Source of the DNA: Bacteroidota bacterium
GTDB lineage: Bacteria; Bacteroidota; Bacteroidia; Flavobacteriales_F; PHOS-HE28
Assembly: GCA_023430945.1 (NCBI GenBank)
Contig: JAEYYE010000164.1
Span: 1 to 5,591, forward strand
Direction: 5' to 3'
DNA length: 5,591 nucleotides
The notes below the pieces were generated by a model. The model worked only from the letters and a program-made list of their open reading frames with translations, was not told the DNA's origin and did not search any database. Both the position numbers and the translations under genes were made by a program. Positions 1 to 4,837 of the stretch are shown piece by piece (positions within the stretch are counted from its first letter, which is position 1; every line of letters starts with the position of its first letter).

Positions 1-98
1 GCCTGTTGCGTTTCATCGAGGATGAACACGCTGGTGGAGATCGCGAATAGCGCCGCGAGCGCGAGCAGGATACCGGCTATCTTCAATGTGTTGCTCAT
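1..98 (-). CDS. hflC: HflC, N-terminal fragment (SPFH protein, FtsH regulator subunit)
   Basis: Partial gene: 32 codons are visible before the window edge. It begins MSNTLKIAG, continues with a hydrophobic alanine/leucine-rich membrane segment (about residues 6-26), and then reads FILDETQQ. This matches the HflC pattern, in which a membrane anchor is followed by a V-x-E-x-x-Q-A strand opening the SPFH (band 7) domain. In the known family HflC pairs with HflK in a large membrane cage that encloses the ATP-dependent protease FtsH and modulates its degradation of membrane proteins. The ATG overlaps the hflK stop in an ATGA (95-98), so translation is probably coupled; no Shine-Dalgarno site is visible upstream. 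The call rests on the short N-terminus plus the hflK neighbour. The SPFH body lies outside the window. Confidence 0.85.
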   Translation of the reverse strand, partial: MSNTLKIAGILLALAALFAISTSVFILDETQQ

Positions 99-1069
99 TT
101 CTGCTGGATCTTTTCGAGGTTCAACAGCGGTAGCACATTGGTACCTTTCTCGTCCACGATGATCTTGTTGCCGAGTTTCGGGAGTATCCGTTCCATTGTT
201 TCCAGGTAGATCCGTTTCTTGGTAACCTCGGGCGCTTTCACGAATTCGTTGTAGAGTGAATTGAAACGTGCCGCTTCGCCGGTCGCTCCGTTGATCCGGT
301 TGAGCGAATAAGCCTCGGCGAGCTGGATCGTTTCCAGCGCTTCACCGCGCGCTCGTGGGATCACGCGATTGTATTCCGCCTCGGCCTGGTTGATCAATGT
401 GGATCGTTCCTGTTCCGCCTGGTTCACTGCGTTGAAAGAGGGCCGCACGGGTTCCGGTGGGTTCACGTCCTGCAATACCACCTGATCGATGCGGATCCCG
501 TTCTCATATTCATCGCACAGGCGCTGCAGATAGACCTCCACTTCAGTTGAAACCTCCTGCCTGCCGACTGTGATCACTTCATTCACCGTGCGATTTCCCA
601 CGATCGTTCGCATGGCCGCTTCGGACATGTCCCGCAGGGTCTTTTCCGCATTCCGCACACGGAAGAGGTAGCGGTACGAATCCACGATCCGGTATTGAAC
701 GACCCATTCCACATCGGCAAGGTTCAGATCGCCGGTGAGCATGGAGGATTCGGATCGGTAATTGTCGGTCACGTATTCCGATCGGGACCCGGTCGAGCCT
801 TCGGTCCTGAAACCGAACTCATGCTTCAATTGTCGTTGGACAGGGATCTTGTAAACGGTTTCCAACCAGAAGGGCAGGATCAAGTTGAGGCCCGGTTCGA
901 GTTTGCGATCGAATTTGCCGAGATAGAGTACAACGCCTTCTTCTTCGGGCCCGATCGTTTTCACCGACGTGAACAGCAGGATCAAGCCGAGCAGTACCAG
1001 GATCACCAACCGCAGTTTGCGGATCGCCCATGCCAGCATGCGCCGGATCAGTTCTTCGAATTCATTCAT
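95..1069 (-). CDS. hflK: HflK, SPFH-domain subunit of the FtsH-modulating HflKC complex
   Basis: Complete 324-residue protein. Residues 1-18 are a short charged cytoplasmic tail, and 20-38 form one membrane anchor (LVILVLLGLILLF). The SPFH/band 7 domain follows (about 40-215), with GPEEEGVVLYLGKF, the L-x-PG-L-N-L-ILPF turn and the QDVNPPEPVRPSFNAV element typical of HflK. Residues about 215-260 are rich in A, E, Q and R, fitting the helical coiled-coil region, and EAARFNSLYNEFVKAPEVTKKR belongs to the conserved C-terminal part. By family knowledge it partners HflC around FtsH at the membrane and restrains proteolysis of membrane proteins. It lacks the long glycine/proline-rich N-terminal extension of E. 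coli HflK, so it is shorter. AGGAG (1070-1074) abuts the ATG with no spacer, which is too close for a normal Shine-Dalgarno site. The next in-frame ATG (1037-1039) would remove part of the tail but keep the anchor. hflC overlaps the 3' end by four bases. Confidence 0.93.
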   Translation of the reverse strand: MNEFEELIRRMLAWAIRKLRLVILVLLGLILLFTSVKTIGPEEEGVVLYLGKFDRKLEPGLNLILPFWLETVYKIPVQRQLKHEFGFRTEGSTGSRSEYVTDNYRSESSMLTGDLNLADVEWVVQYRIVDSYRYLFRVRNAEKTLRDMSEAAMRTIVGNRTVNEVITVGRQEVSTEVEVYLQRLCDEYENGIRIDQVVLQDVNPPEPVRPSFNAVNQAEQERSTLINQAEAEYNRVIPRARGEALETIQLAEAYSLNRINGATGEAARFNSLYNEFVKAPEVTKKRIYLETMERILPKLGNKIIVDEKGTNVLPLLNLEKIQQK

Positions 1070-1077
1070 CTCCTACG

Positions 1078-1095
1078 TTCACCTTAGCGGGTGAA
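1078..1095 (-). other. Short inverted repeat in the hflK leader
   Basis: TTCACC (1078-1083) and GGTGAA (1090-1095) form a perfect 6-bp stem around a 6-base loop. In the minus-strand RNA the stem ends eight bases before the hflK ATG and would sit beside the AGGAG at 1070-1074. It could affect access to the start codon, but a stem this short can arise by chance. There is no T-tract, so it is not a terminator. Confidence 0.25.
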
Positions 1096-1101
1096 GGTAG
1101 A

Positions 1102-1135
1102 GATCACAGAATTGGAGAGAAGCGATCTGTGGATC
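1102..1135 (-). other. Imperfect stem-loop between the MORN-repeat gene and hflK
   Basis: GATCACAGA (1102-1110) pairs with TCTGTGGATC (1126-1135): nine base pairs with one bulged G at 1131, and a 15-base loop. In the minus-strand transcript it begins five bases after the stop codon of the upstream gene (1140-1142). That is where a terminator or an mRNA-stabilising hairpin would lie. No U-run follows (the RNA continues TCTACCTTCACC), so I do not call an intrinsic terminator. It may be an mRNA processing or decay barrier between upstream genes and hflKC. Four GATC tetramers fall in or beside it. Confidence 0.35.
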
Positions 1136-1139
1136 GGGA

Positions 1140-2042
1140 TCAATTCACGCGATCCTCGTCAGTGATCACCGCATCACCGGCGTAGCGGCCGCCACGATAT
1201 ACCTTGATCTGGGTGAGGATCCCATTCTTGTCGTACAAATAACGCCGGCCATCCTGCAACCGGCCGTTCTTGTATTCGCCTTGCTGCGAGATCCGCATCT
1301 GCTCGTCGTACAACGTATTGTAACCGTTGGCTCGGAATGCGATCGAATTCGTTGTTTCCTTCTCCGTCACTTCCGGTGCTGGCGGTGCTGATGGATCGGC
1401 CTTCACTTCCGTTGCCTTCGGCACCGACTTGATGTATTTACTGTTCGCCTGGTTGATCAGGCCACCGTTGAATTCGGCGACCTGTTGCAGATCGCCGCTC
1501 GCTGTGAATCGTTCAAGCTTTCCTTCTTCCTTTCCCTCTTCGATGTTCACTTTCACCGCGAGCTGGCCATTTTCGTGGTAGTATTTCTGTTCGCCATCGC
1601 GCGTACCGTATTCGTTGAAGACGAAATCCTGGGCGAGTTTTCCGTTCGGGTGGTAACGCTGGAATTTCCCTGTGTTCCGGTCGAGGTCCCATGTGCCCTG
1701 TTCCTCCACCTTTCCGGTGGGGTAATAGGTCTTGTATTCCCCGCGCGGTCTTCCCATCTGGTAGGTGATCTCGCTCATCACTTTGCCATTCGGCCAGTAT
1801 CGGCGCCACACGCCGGTCCGCTTGCTGTTCGTGTAGCGGCCTTCTTCTATCAATACACCCGGATCGTACTTGGGCTTATCCGCGATCGGTGCCTTTATCT
1901 GCCACCAGCCTTGTTTTTTGCCGGTCTCATCGATTCGGTTGAGCGTATCTGCTGCGATCGTTCCGGCTTGTGCGAAAGAGCTCTGCGCGATGCAGATCAG
2001 TATCACACCAACTCCGATCAATAGGGATATCACATTCCTCAT
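1140..2042 (-). CDS. Secreted MORN-variant repeat protein (YwqK-like), function unknown
   Basis: Complete 300-residue protein. Residues 1-26 form a classical signal peptide: MRN, a hydrophobic core VISLLIGVGVILICIA, then SSFAQA with likely cleavage before G27. It should therefore be exported to the periplasm or beyond. Residues about 77-194 hold about five degenerate repeats of roughly 23 residues with the pattern G-x-W/Y-x-x-Y-x-x-N/T-G-K: GVWRRYWPNGK, GEYKTYYPTGK, GKFQRYHPNGK, GEQKYYHENGQ and GKLERFTASGD. This is the MORN-variant (MORN_2) motif that builds beta-hairpin stacks. A Pro/Lys/Glu-rich linker (about 205-232) leads to another repeat-like block (255-289: GEYKNGRLQDGRRYLYDKNG). Such proteins are common in Bacteroidota. 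Databases often label relatives 'YwqK family antitoxin', but nothing here suggests a toxin partner. No enzyme motif is visible, so a binding or surface role is only a guess. There is no clear Shine-Dalgarno site or promoter of its own. Confidence 0.8.
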   Translation of the reverse strand: MRNVISLLIGVGVILICIAQSSFAQAGTIAADTLNRIDETGKKQGWWQIKAPIADKPKYDPGVLIEEGRYTNSKRTGVWRRYWPNGKVMSEITYQMGRPRGEYKTYYPTGKVEEQGTWDLDRNTGKFQRYHPNGKLAQDFVFNEYGTRDGEQKYYHENGQLAVKVNIEEGKEEGKLERFTASGDLQQVAEFNGGLINQANSKYIKSVPKATEVKADPSAPPAPEVTEKETTNSIAFRANGYNTLYDEQMRISQQGEYKNGRLQDGRRYLYDKNGILTQIKVYRGGRYAGDAVITDEDRVN

Positions 2043-2043
2043 T

Positions 2044-2067
2044 GCCGTGCCACCATCCGTGCACGGC
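2044..2067 (-). other. Stem-loop just upstream of the MORN-repeat gene start
   Basis: GCCGTGC (2044-2050) and GCACGGC (2061-2067) form a perfect 7-bp GC-rich stem around a 10-base loop. An overlapping 10-base palindrome, CCGTGCACGG (2057-2066), could form an alternative fold or a protein site. In the minus-strand RNA the stem ends one base before the ATG at 2042, in the 47-base gap after tdh. It would cover the ribosome-binding region. There is no U-tract. It may tune translation of the downstream gene; this is inference. Confidence 0.35.
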
Positions 2068-2090
2068 TTACGTGGATCCGATCGCAGAGG

Positions 2091-3053
2091 TTACATCTGC
2101 GTGCGATCCACGAGCACCTGGCGAAGGTTGAGCATCATCTCGTCCACCATCCGTTCCAGATCGTACTCAGGCTTCCAGCCCCAATCCTCGCGGGCGGCTG
2201 TGTCATCGATGCTGCGCGGCCAGCTGTCCGCGATCGCCTGCCGGTGATCGGGTGCATAATCGATCCTGAAGCCATCGATGTGGCGAGCAACCTGTGCGGC
2301 GATCTCCTCCGGCGCGAAACTGAAACCGGCGAGATTATAGCTGTTGCGCACCTTGATCCTTTCCGCGGGTGCCTCCATCAATTCGATCGTCGCGCGGATC
2401 GCATCGGGCATGTACATCATCGGGAGCGTGGTACCTTTCTGAAGAAAGCTGGTGTACGATCCGTTGCGGATCGCTTCATGGAAAATGTGCACCGCGTAGT
2501 CCGTGGTGCCGCCGCCGGGAGCGCTCTTCCAGCCGATCAATCCGGGGTAACGCAGGCTGCGCACATCAACGCCGTAGCGCTTGTGATAATAGGCGCACCA
2601 TTGTTCGCCCGCCTGTTTGCTTATGCCATATACGGTGCTCGGTTCCGCGATGGTTCGCTGCGGCGTGCGATCCTTCGGCGTGGTAGGCCCGAATACAGCG
2701 ATACTGCTGGGCCAGTACACCTTCTTCAATTTTCCCTCACGCGCAAGCTCCAGCACGATGAAGAGGCTTTCCATGTTCAGTTTCCAGGCGAACGCCGGAT
2801 CTTTCTCGGCCGTGGCGCTCAGAAGTGCTGCCAGCAGATAGACCTCCGTTATACCGTGCTTCTCGATGATCCGTTCGATCCCACGCCGGTCCATCGCATC
2901 GGCCATCACGAAAGGCCCGTCCTGCTTCACCTGCGGTTCCTTTATATCGGAGGCGATCACATTTTCCGATCCATAGCGTGCACGCAGGCCTTCAACGAGT
3001 TCGGTACCGATCTGGCCGCTGGAGCCGATCACAAGGATGCGCGGAGTGGACAT
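2091..3053 (-). CDS. tdh: L-threonine 3-dehydrogenase, NAD-dependent SDR (epimerase-like) type
   Basis: Complete 320-residue protein. It oxidises L-threonine to 2-amino-3-ketobutyrate with NAD+, the first step of threonine breakdown to glycine and acetyl-CoA, in the cytoplasm. It belongs to the extended short-chain dehydrogenase/UDP-galactose epimerase-like TDHs known from Flavobacterium, not to the zinc-dependent E. coli type. Visible motifs are the Rossmann glycine motif GSSGQIG (10-16), Asp36 after the second strand (NAD ribose), a substrate loop LLSATAE (77-83), PSSIAVFGP (115-123), catalytic Y142-x-x-x-K146 in VYGISKQAGE, RYPGLI (168-173) and the family signature GGGTTDYAV (180-188). SWPRSIDD-x-x-A-x-x-DWGW (277-293) matches the conserved C-terminal part. 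I chose the ATG at 3053 because a longer frame from 3089 would add 12 residues that no relative needs and would overlap a good -7 box. The A-rich leader lacks a Shine-Dalgarno site. The partner ligase gene (kbl) is not in the window. Confidence 0.93.
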   Translation of the reverse strand: MSTPRILVIGSSGQIGTELVEGLRARYGSENVIASDIKEPQVKQDGPFVMADAMDRRGIERIIEKHGITEVYLLAALLSATAEKDPAFAWKLNMESLFIVLELAREGKLKKVYWPSSIAVFGPTTPKDRTPQRTIAEPSTVYGISKQAGEQWCAYYHKRYGVDVRSLRYPGLIGWKSAPGGGTTDYAVHIFHEAIRNGSYTSFLQKGTTLPMMYMPDAIRATIELMEAPAERIKVRNSYNLAGFSFAPEEIAAQVARHIDGFRIDYAPDHRQAIADSWPRSIDDTAAREDWGWKPEYDLERMVDEMMLNLRQVLVDRTQM

Positions 3054-3071
3054 GTGTTTTTTTGATCGGCG

Positions 3072-3079
3072 CAAAGCTA
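3072..3079 (-). promoter_or_regulatory. Candidate Bacteroidota -7 box for tdh
   Basis: Read on the minus strand this is TAGCTTTG, an exact match to the Bacteroidota -7 consensus TAnnTTTG. It ends 18 bases before the tdh ATG at 3053, so transcription would start about 10-14 bases upstream of the ATG and leave a short A-rich leader. No convincing TTG (-33) element is visible at the expected distance, which weakens the call. It supports the shorter tdh start over one at 3089. Confidence 0.5.
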
Positions 3080-3100
3080 AAGGAGGCATTGGTGGTTTTG

Positions 3101-3265
3101 GGCGTGCCCCCGCTTTGATCGATGCCAGGGCTGCGCCCGCTTTCGCCAGGGCTATAGCGGGCGAGCCCGCCGAAGCTTCAGCGAAGGCGGGGTCCGGCTA
3201 TCCGCTTCAAATCCTCGCTGCGCTGCGGGTTTTCCGCTTCTATCCGTCACGCGGCATTCCGGTGA
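3101..3265. repeat. GC-rich hairpin-forming intergenic DNA resembling a dispersed repeat
   Basis: This stretch is dense in short repeats. GCCAGGGCT occurs at 3124-3132 and 3145-3153. GCCCGCT (3135-3141) pairs with AGCGGGC (3156-3162), and GCGGGC-GA-GCCCGC (3157-3170) is an alternative fold. CCCGCC (3166-3171) pairs with GGCGGG (3186-3191). TCCGCTTC occurs at 3201-3208 and 3233-3240. The stretch GGCTATCCGCTTCAAATCC ... CTTCTATCCGTCACGC resembles intergenic repeats I recall from Bacteroidota genomes; that likeness is from memory and not checked. An open frame runs through it on the plus strand (3037-3312), but its product is low-complexity Ala/Gly-rich sequence, so I treat the region as non-coding. 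Boundaries are approximate. Confidence 0.45.
3166..3191. repeat. Palindromic hairpin within the repeat-like region
   Basis: CCCGCC (3166-3171) and GGCGGG (3186-3191) enclose CTTC-AGC-GAAG (3176-3186), giving a nested hairpin; the outer and inner stems share G3186. The internal GAAGCTTC (3172-3179) is itself palindromic. The design is like that of small REP-type elements. No T-run follows on either strand, so it is a poor intrinsic terminator. Confidence 0.45.
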
Positions 3266-3297
3266 AGGGCTTGTGTTCTAGCTTTGGTAGTCCCATA

Positions 3298-3312
3298 TTA
3301 ATGGATCATTAA
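3298..3312. other. 15-base inverted repeat directly before the small orphan frame
   Basis: TTAATG (3298-3303), GAT, CATTAA (3307-3312) is a perfect 6-bp inverted repeat with a 3-base spacer, ending where the ATG at 3313 begins. It marks the change from GC-rich repeat-like DNA to the AT-rich island. It could be an operator for a dimeric regulator or a weak hairpin, and chance is possible in AT-rich DNA. Confidence 0.3.
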
Positions 3313-3585
3313 ATGCAAATACATATTTTTGTTTTTATGCGGATCGGACTAGATCCATATGTGACGCCGAGTCGTGACCTGGATATTATAGCTGATGTAT
3401 TTCTTGGGGGTCCTTCGAATCCTAGTAGGACTTATTACTATTACGGAATTATACAAATTATTCACGGTAAAAAGCATGCTGGCTATGTTCGTATCAAACG
3501 AATTCCAGATGCACAACCTAATAAATTTTGGGTTGATTATGCCCGTATTGCCACATGCCCAGGACAAAAACTGGTAGTAGAGTGA
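3313..3585 (+). CDS. Small hypothetical protein in an AT-rich island
   Basis: Open frame of 90 residues that I do not recognise. The first 30 residues are mixed hydrophobic (MQIHIFVF ... DLDIIADVFLGG). A tyrosine run (RTYYYYG, about 39-45) follows, then a basic, possibly beta-rich C-terminal half (GKKHAGYVRIKRIP, FWVDYARIATCPGQK). There is no signal peptide, membrane segment or known motif. Points for coding: codons look natural, with many G-first codons such as GGT, GAT, GCT and GTT. Points against: no Shine-Dalgarno site, small size, a 60-residue frame in another phase (3395-3577), and a base composition (39% G+C) unlike the neighbouring genes. An internal ATG at 3337 would give 82 residues and lies six bases after a -7-like box. 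It may be a recently acquired small gene, the 3' remnant of a larger one, or a chance frame. Confidence 0.4.
   Translation: MQIHIFVFMRIGLDPYVTPSRDLDIIADVFLGGPSNPSRTYYYYGIIQIIHGKKHAGYVRIKRIPDAQPNKFWVDYARIATCPGQKLVVE
3324..3331 (+). promoter_or_regulatory. Candidate -7 box inside the start of the orphan frame
   Basis: TATTTTTG matches TAnnTTTG exactly. The predicted transcription start falls at about 3336-3338, on the in-frame ATG at 3337, so the transcript would be leaderless or nearly so. The nearest upstream TTTG (3283-3286) is too distant to act as the -33 element. AT-rich DNA makes such matches easy by chance. Confidence 0.25.
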
Positions 3586-3611
3586 GACTCAACTGAGGTT
3601 GTTTGTGAGAA

Positions 3612-3638
3612 TTGGTCTGAAGTGGCTCCGTAACTTCG
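3612..3638 (+). promoter_or_regulatory. Candidate promoter for trhO
   Basis: TTG (3612-3614) is followed after 16 bases by TAACTTCG (3631-3638), one base away from the Bacteroidota -7 consensus TAnnTTTG. The spacing is slightly short of usual. The box ends seven bases before the trhO ATG at 3646, so the mRNA would have almost no leader. This agrees with the lack of any Shine-Dalgarno site there. Confidence 0.35.
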
Positions 3639-3645
3639 CAGTTCC

Positions 3646-4833
3646 ATGGAACCGCACGAGCTGCGCAACAAATACGGTCCCGATGACCTCAAGGCCCGAC
3701 TGAAGGCCGAGGGGTTCCCGCGCACCACCCTGAGCTTCTACCGCTACGTGCGGTTGCAGGATCCCTTGGCGCTGCGCAATGAGCTCTATGCGGAGTGGGA
3801 GGCGCTAGGCGTGCTGGGGCGCATCTATCTGGCGCAAGAAGGCATCAACGCACAACTTTCAGTGCCCACACACAACTTCGAGGCTTTCCGTGCGGCGATC
3901 GATGCCAGGCCGGAGTTCGCACAGGTGCCCTTCAAGATCGCGGTGGAGGATGATGCCGAGAGCTTTTTGAAACTCACCATCAAGGTGCGCCCGAAGCTGG
4001 TGGCCGATGGCCTGCAGGACGATGCCTTCGATGTGACGGACGTAGGCCAGCATTTCGATGCGGAGACCTTCAACCGCTTGATGGACGAAGGCGCCACCGT
4101 GGTGGACCTGCGCAACAACTACGAAGCGTTGATCGGCCATTTCGAAGGTGCGCTCACCCCGCAGGCCGACACCTTCCGCGGTGCGGTGGAGGAGATGCTC
4201 GAAAAGCTGGAGGAGAAGAAGGATGAGCCGGTGTTGCTGTACTGCACGGGCGGCATCCGCTGCGAAAAGGCCAGCGCGTGGTTCCGCCACCACGGCTTCA
4301 CCAACGTGGGGCAGCTGCACGGCGGCATCATCGACTATGCCCGGCAGATCCGATCGAAAGGACTGCCGAGCAAGTACAAAGGCCAGAACTTCGTGTTCGA
4401 TGGACGTCTGGCCGAGCGCATCACCGACGATGTGGTGAGCACTTGTTTCCAGTGCGGCACTGCGAGCGATCGGATCACCAACTGTTTCCAGAACACGTGC
4501 AATTTGTTGCTGGTGCAATGCGAGGCCTGCGCGGAAAAGTATGCCGGTTGTTGCACGCCGTCATGCCGCGAGATCCATCAATTGCCGGAGGCGATCCAAC
4601 GCGAGTGGCGCAAAGGCCGCCCATCGCGCAGCTCGAAGACCAAAGTGATCAACGATCCCGGTGCACTGCGCCGTCAGATCGCGGAGGAGGAAACGCGGCT
4701 TGCGAAGGATGGCACGCTGCACCCGGAGTTGTACGGACGCGAAATTTCGCGTCCGATCGATGAGAATCTATCCATAACCACCGGGCAGGCTCTTCGCCAG
4801 CCTGTAAATGCGACAGGCGGGACGCCTGTCTGA
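3646..4833 (+). CDS. trhO: tRNA uridine(34) hydroxylase TrhO (rhodanese family, YceA-like)
   Basis: Complete 395-residue protein. TrhO uses oxygen to hydroxylate U34 in the anticodon of certain tRNAs to 5-hydroxyuridine, the precursor of methoxy- and carboxymethoxy-uridine, which widens wobble decoding. The N-terminal domain (about 1-130) carries PRTTLSFYRY (25-34), GRIYLAQEGINAQLSVP (58-74) and the KVRPKLVADG block (113-122). The rhodanese domain (about 135-240) has VDLRNNYE (153-160), GHFEGAL and the active loop CTGGIRCEKASAW (200-212), with Cys200 in the catalytic position and Cys206 beside it. A cysteine-rich region (C267, C270, C280, C285, C292, C295, C302, C303, C307) is typical of the family and probably binds metal. 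The N-terminus aligns with E. coli YceA near its start, which supports the ATG at 3646. Oddity: the last 15 or so codons (from about 4786) come from palindromic repeat DNA and are unlikely to belong to the ancestral protein. hmgA starts four bases after the stop. Confidence 0.94.
   Translation: MEPHELRNKYGPDDLKARLKAEGFPRTTLSFYRYVRLQDPLALRNELYAEWEALGVLGRIYLAQEGINAQLSVPTHNFEAFRAAIDARPEFAQVPFKIAVEDDAESFLKLTIKVRPKLVADGLQDDAFDVTDVGQHFDAETFNRLMDEGATVVDLRNNYEALIGHFEGALTPQADTFRGAVEEMLEKLEEKKDEPVLLYCTGGIRCEKASAWFRHHGFTNVGQLHGGIIDYARQIRSKGLPSKYKGQNFVFDGRLAERITDDVVSTCFQCGTASDRITNCFQNTCNLLLVQCEACAEKYAGCCTPSCREIHQLPEAIQREWRKGRPSRSSKTKVINDPGALRRQIAEEETRLAKDGTLHPELYGREISRPIDENLSITTGQALRQPVNATGGTPV
4786..4830. 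repeat. Double palindrome forming the trhO 3' end and hmgA leader
   Basis: Two hairpins lie side by side with the same core. The first is CAGGCT (4786-4791), a 7-base loop, AGCCTG (4799-4804). The second is GACAGGCG (4812-4819), GGA, CGCCTGTC (4823-4830), a perfect 8-bp stem. The first five arm bases (CAGGC) and last five (GCCTG) recur in both. Paired ACAGGC/GCCTGT palindromes of this look are known as dispersed elements in several bacterial phyla, which I recall and have not checked. The second stem ends directly before the trhO TGA (4831) and seven bases before the hmgA ATG, so it could shield the hmgA start or stabilise an mRNA end. No T-tract follows, so it is not a standard terminator. 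Confidence 0.6.
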
Positions 4834-4837
4834 ACAT

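Noticed and set aside
1140..2042. Reading the MORN-repeat gene as an antitoxin of a toxin-antitoxin pair
   Set aside because: The 'YwqK antitoxin' label is common for such repeats, but the protein has a signal peptide and its neighbours are tdh and hflK, not a toxin.
2244..3065. Plus-strand open frame (273 codons) opposite tdh
   Set aside because: It is the antisense shadow of a clear threonine dehydrogenase and is rich in His, Arg and Asp from complementary codons, with no recognisable motif.
3037..3312. Plus-strand open frame (91 codons) across the repeat-like region
   Set aside because: It begins inside tdh on the other strand, and its product is Ala/Gly-rich sequence from hairpin DNA. 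There is no conserved motif or start signal.
3349..3567. Minus-strand frame (72 codons) within the AT-rich island
   Set aside because: It has no start signal and an unremarkable product, and the plus-strand frame is longer and looks more like coding sequence.
3395..3577. Alternative frame (60 codons) with a hydrophobic product, overlapping the small orphan frame
   Set aside because: Its hydrophobicity follows from T-rich second positions in AT-rich DNA. The longer frame at 3313-3585 has more natural codon choice. I cannot fully exclude it.
3582..3606. Possible terminator after the orphan frame (GAGT-ACTC and CTCA-TGAG stems, then GTTGTTT)
   Set aside because: The stems are only four base pairs and mutually exclusive, and the T-run is broken. 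That is too weak to call.
3117..3909. 13-base identity GATCGATGCCAGG at 3117-3129 and 3897-3909
   Set aside because: One copy is in repeat-like DNA and the other codes conserved-looking trhO residues. The similarity does not extend, and GATCGATG is frequent in this GATC-rich sequence, so it is probably chance.
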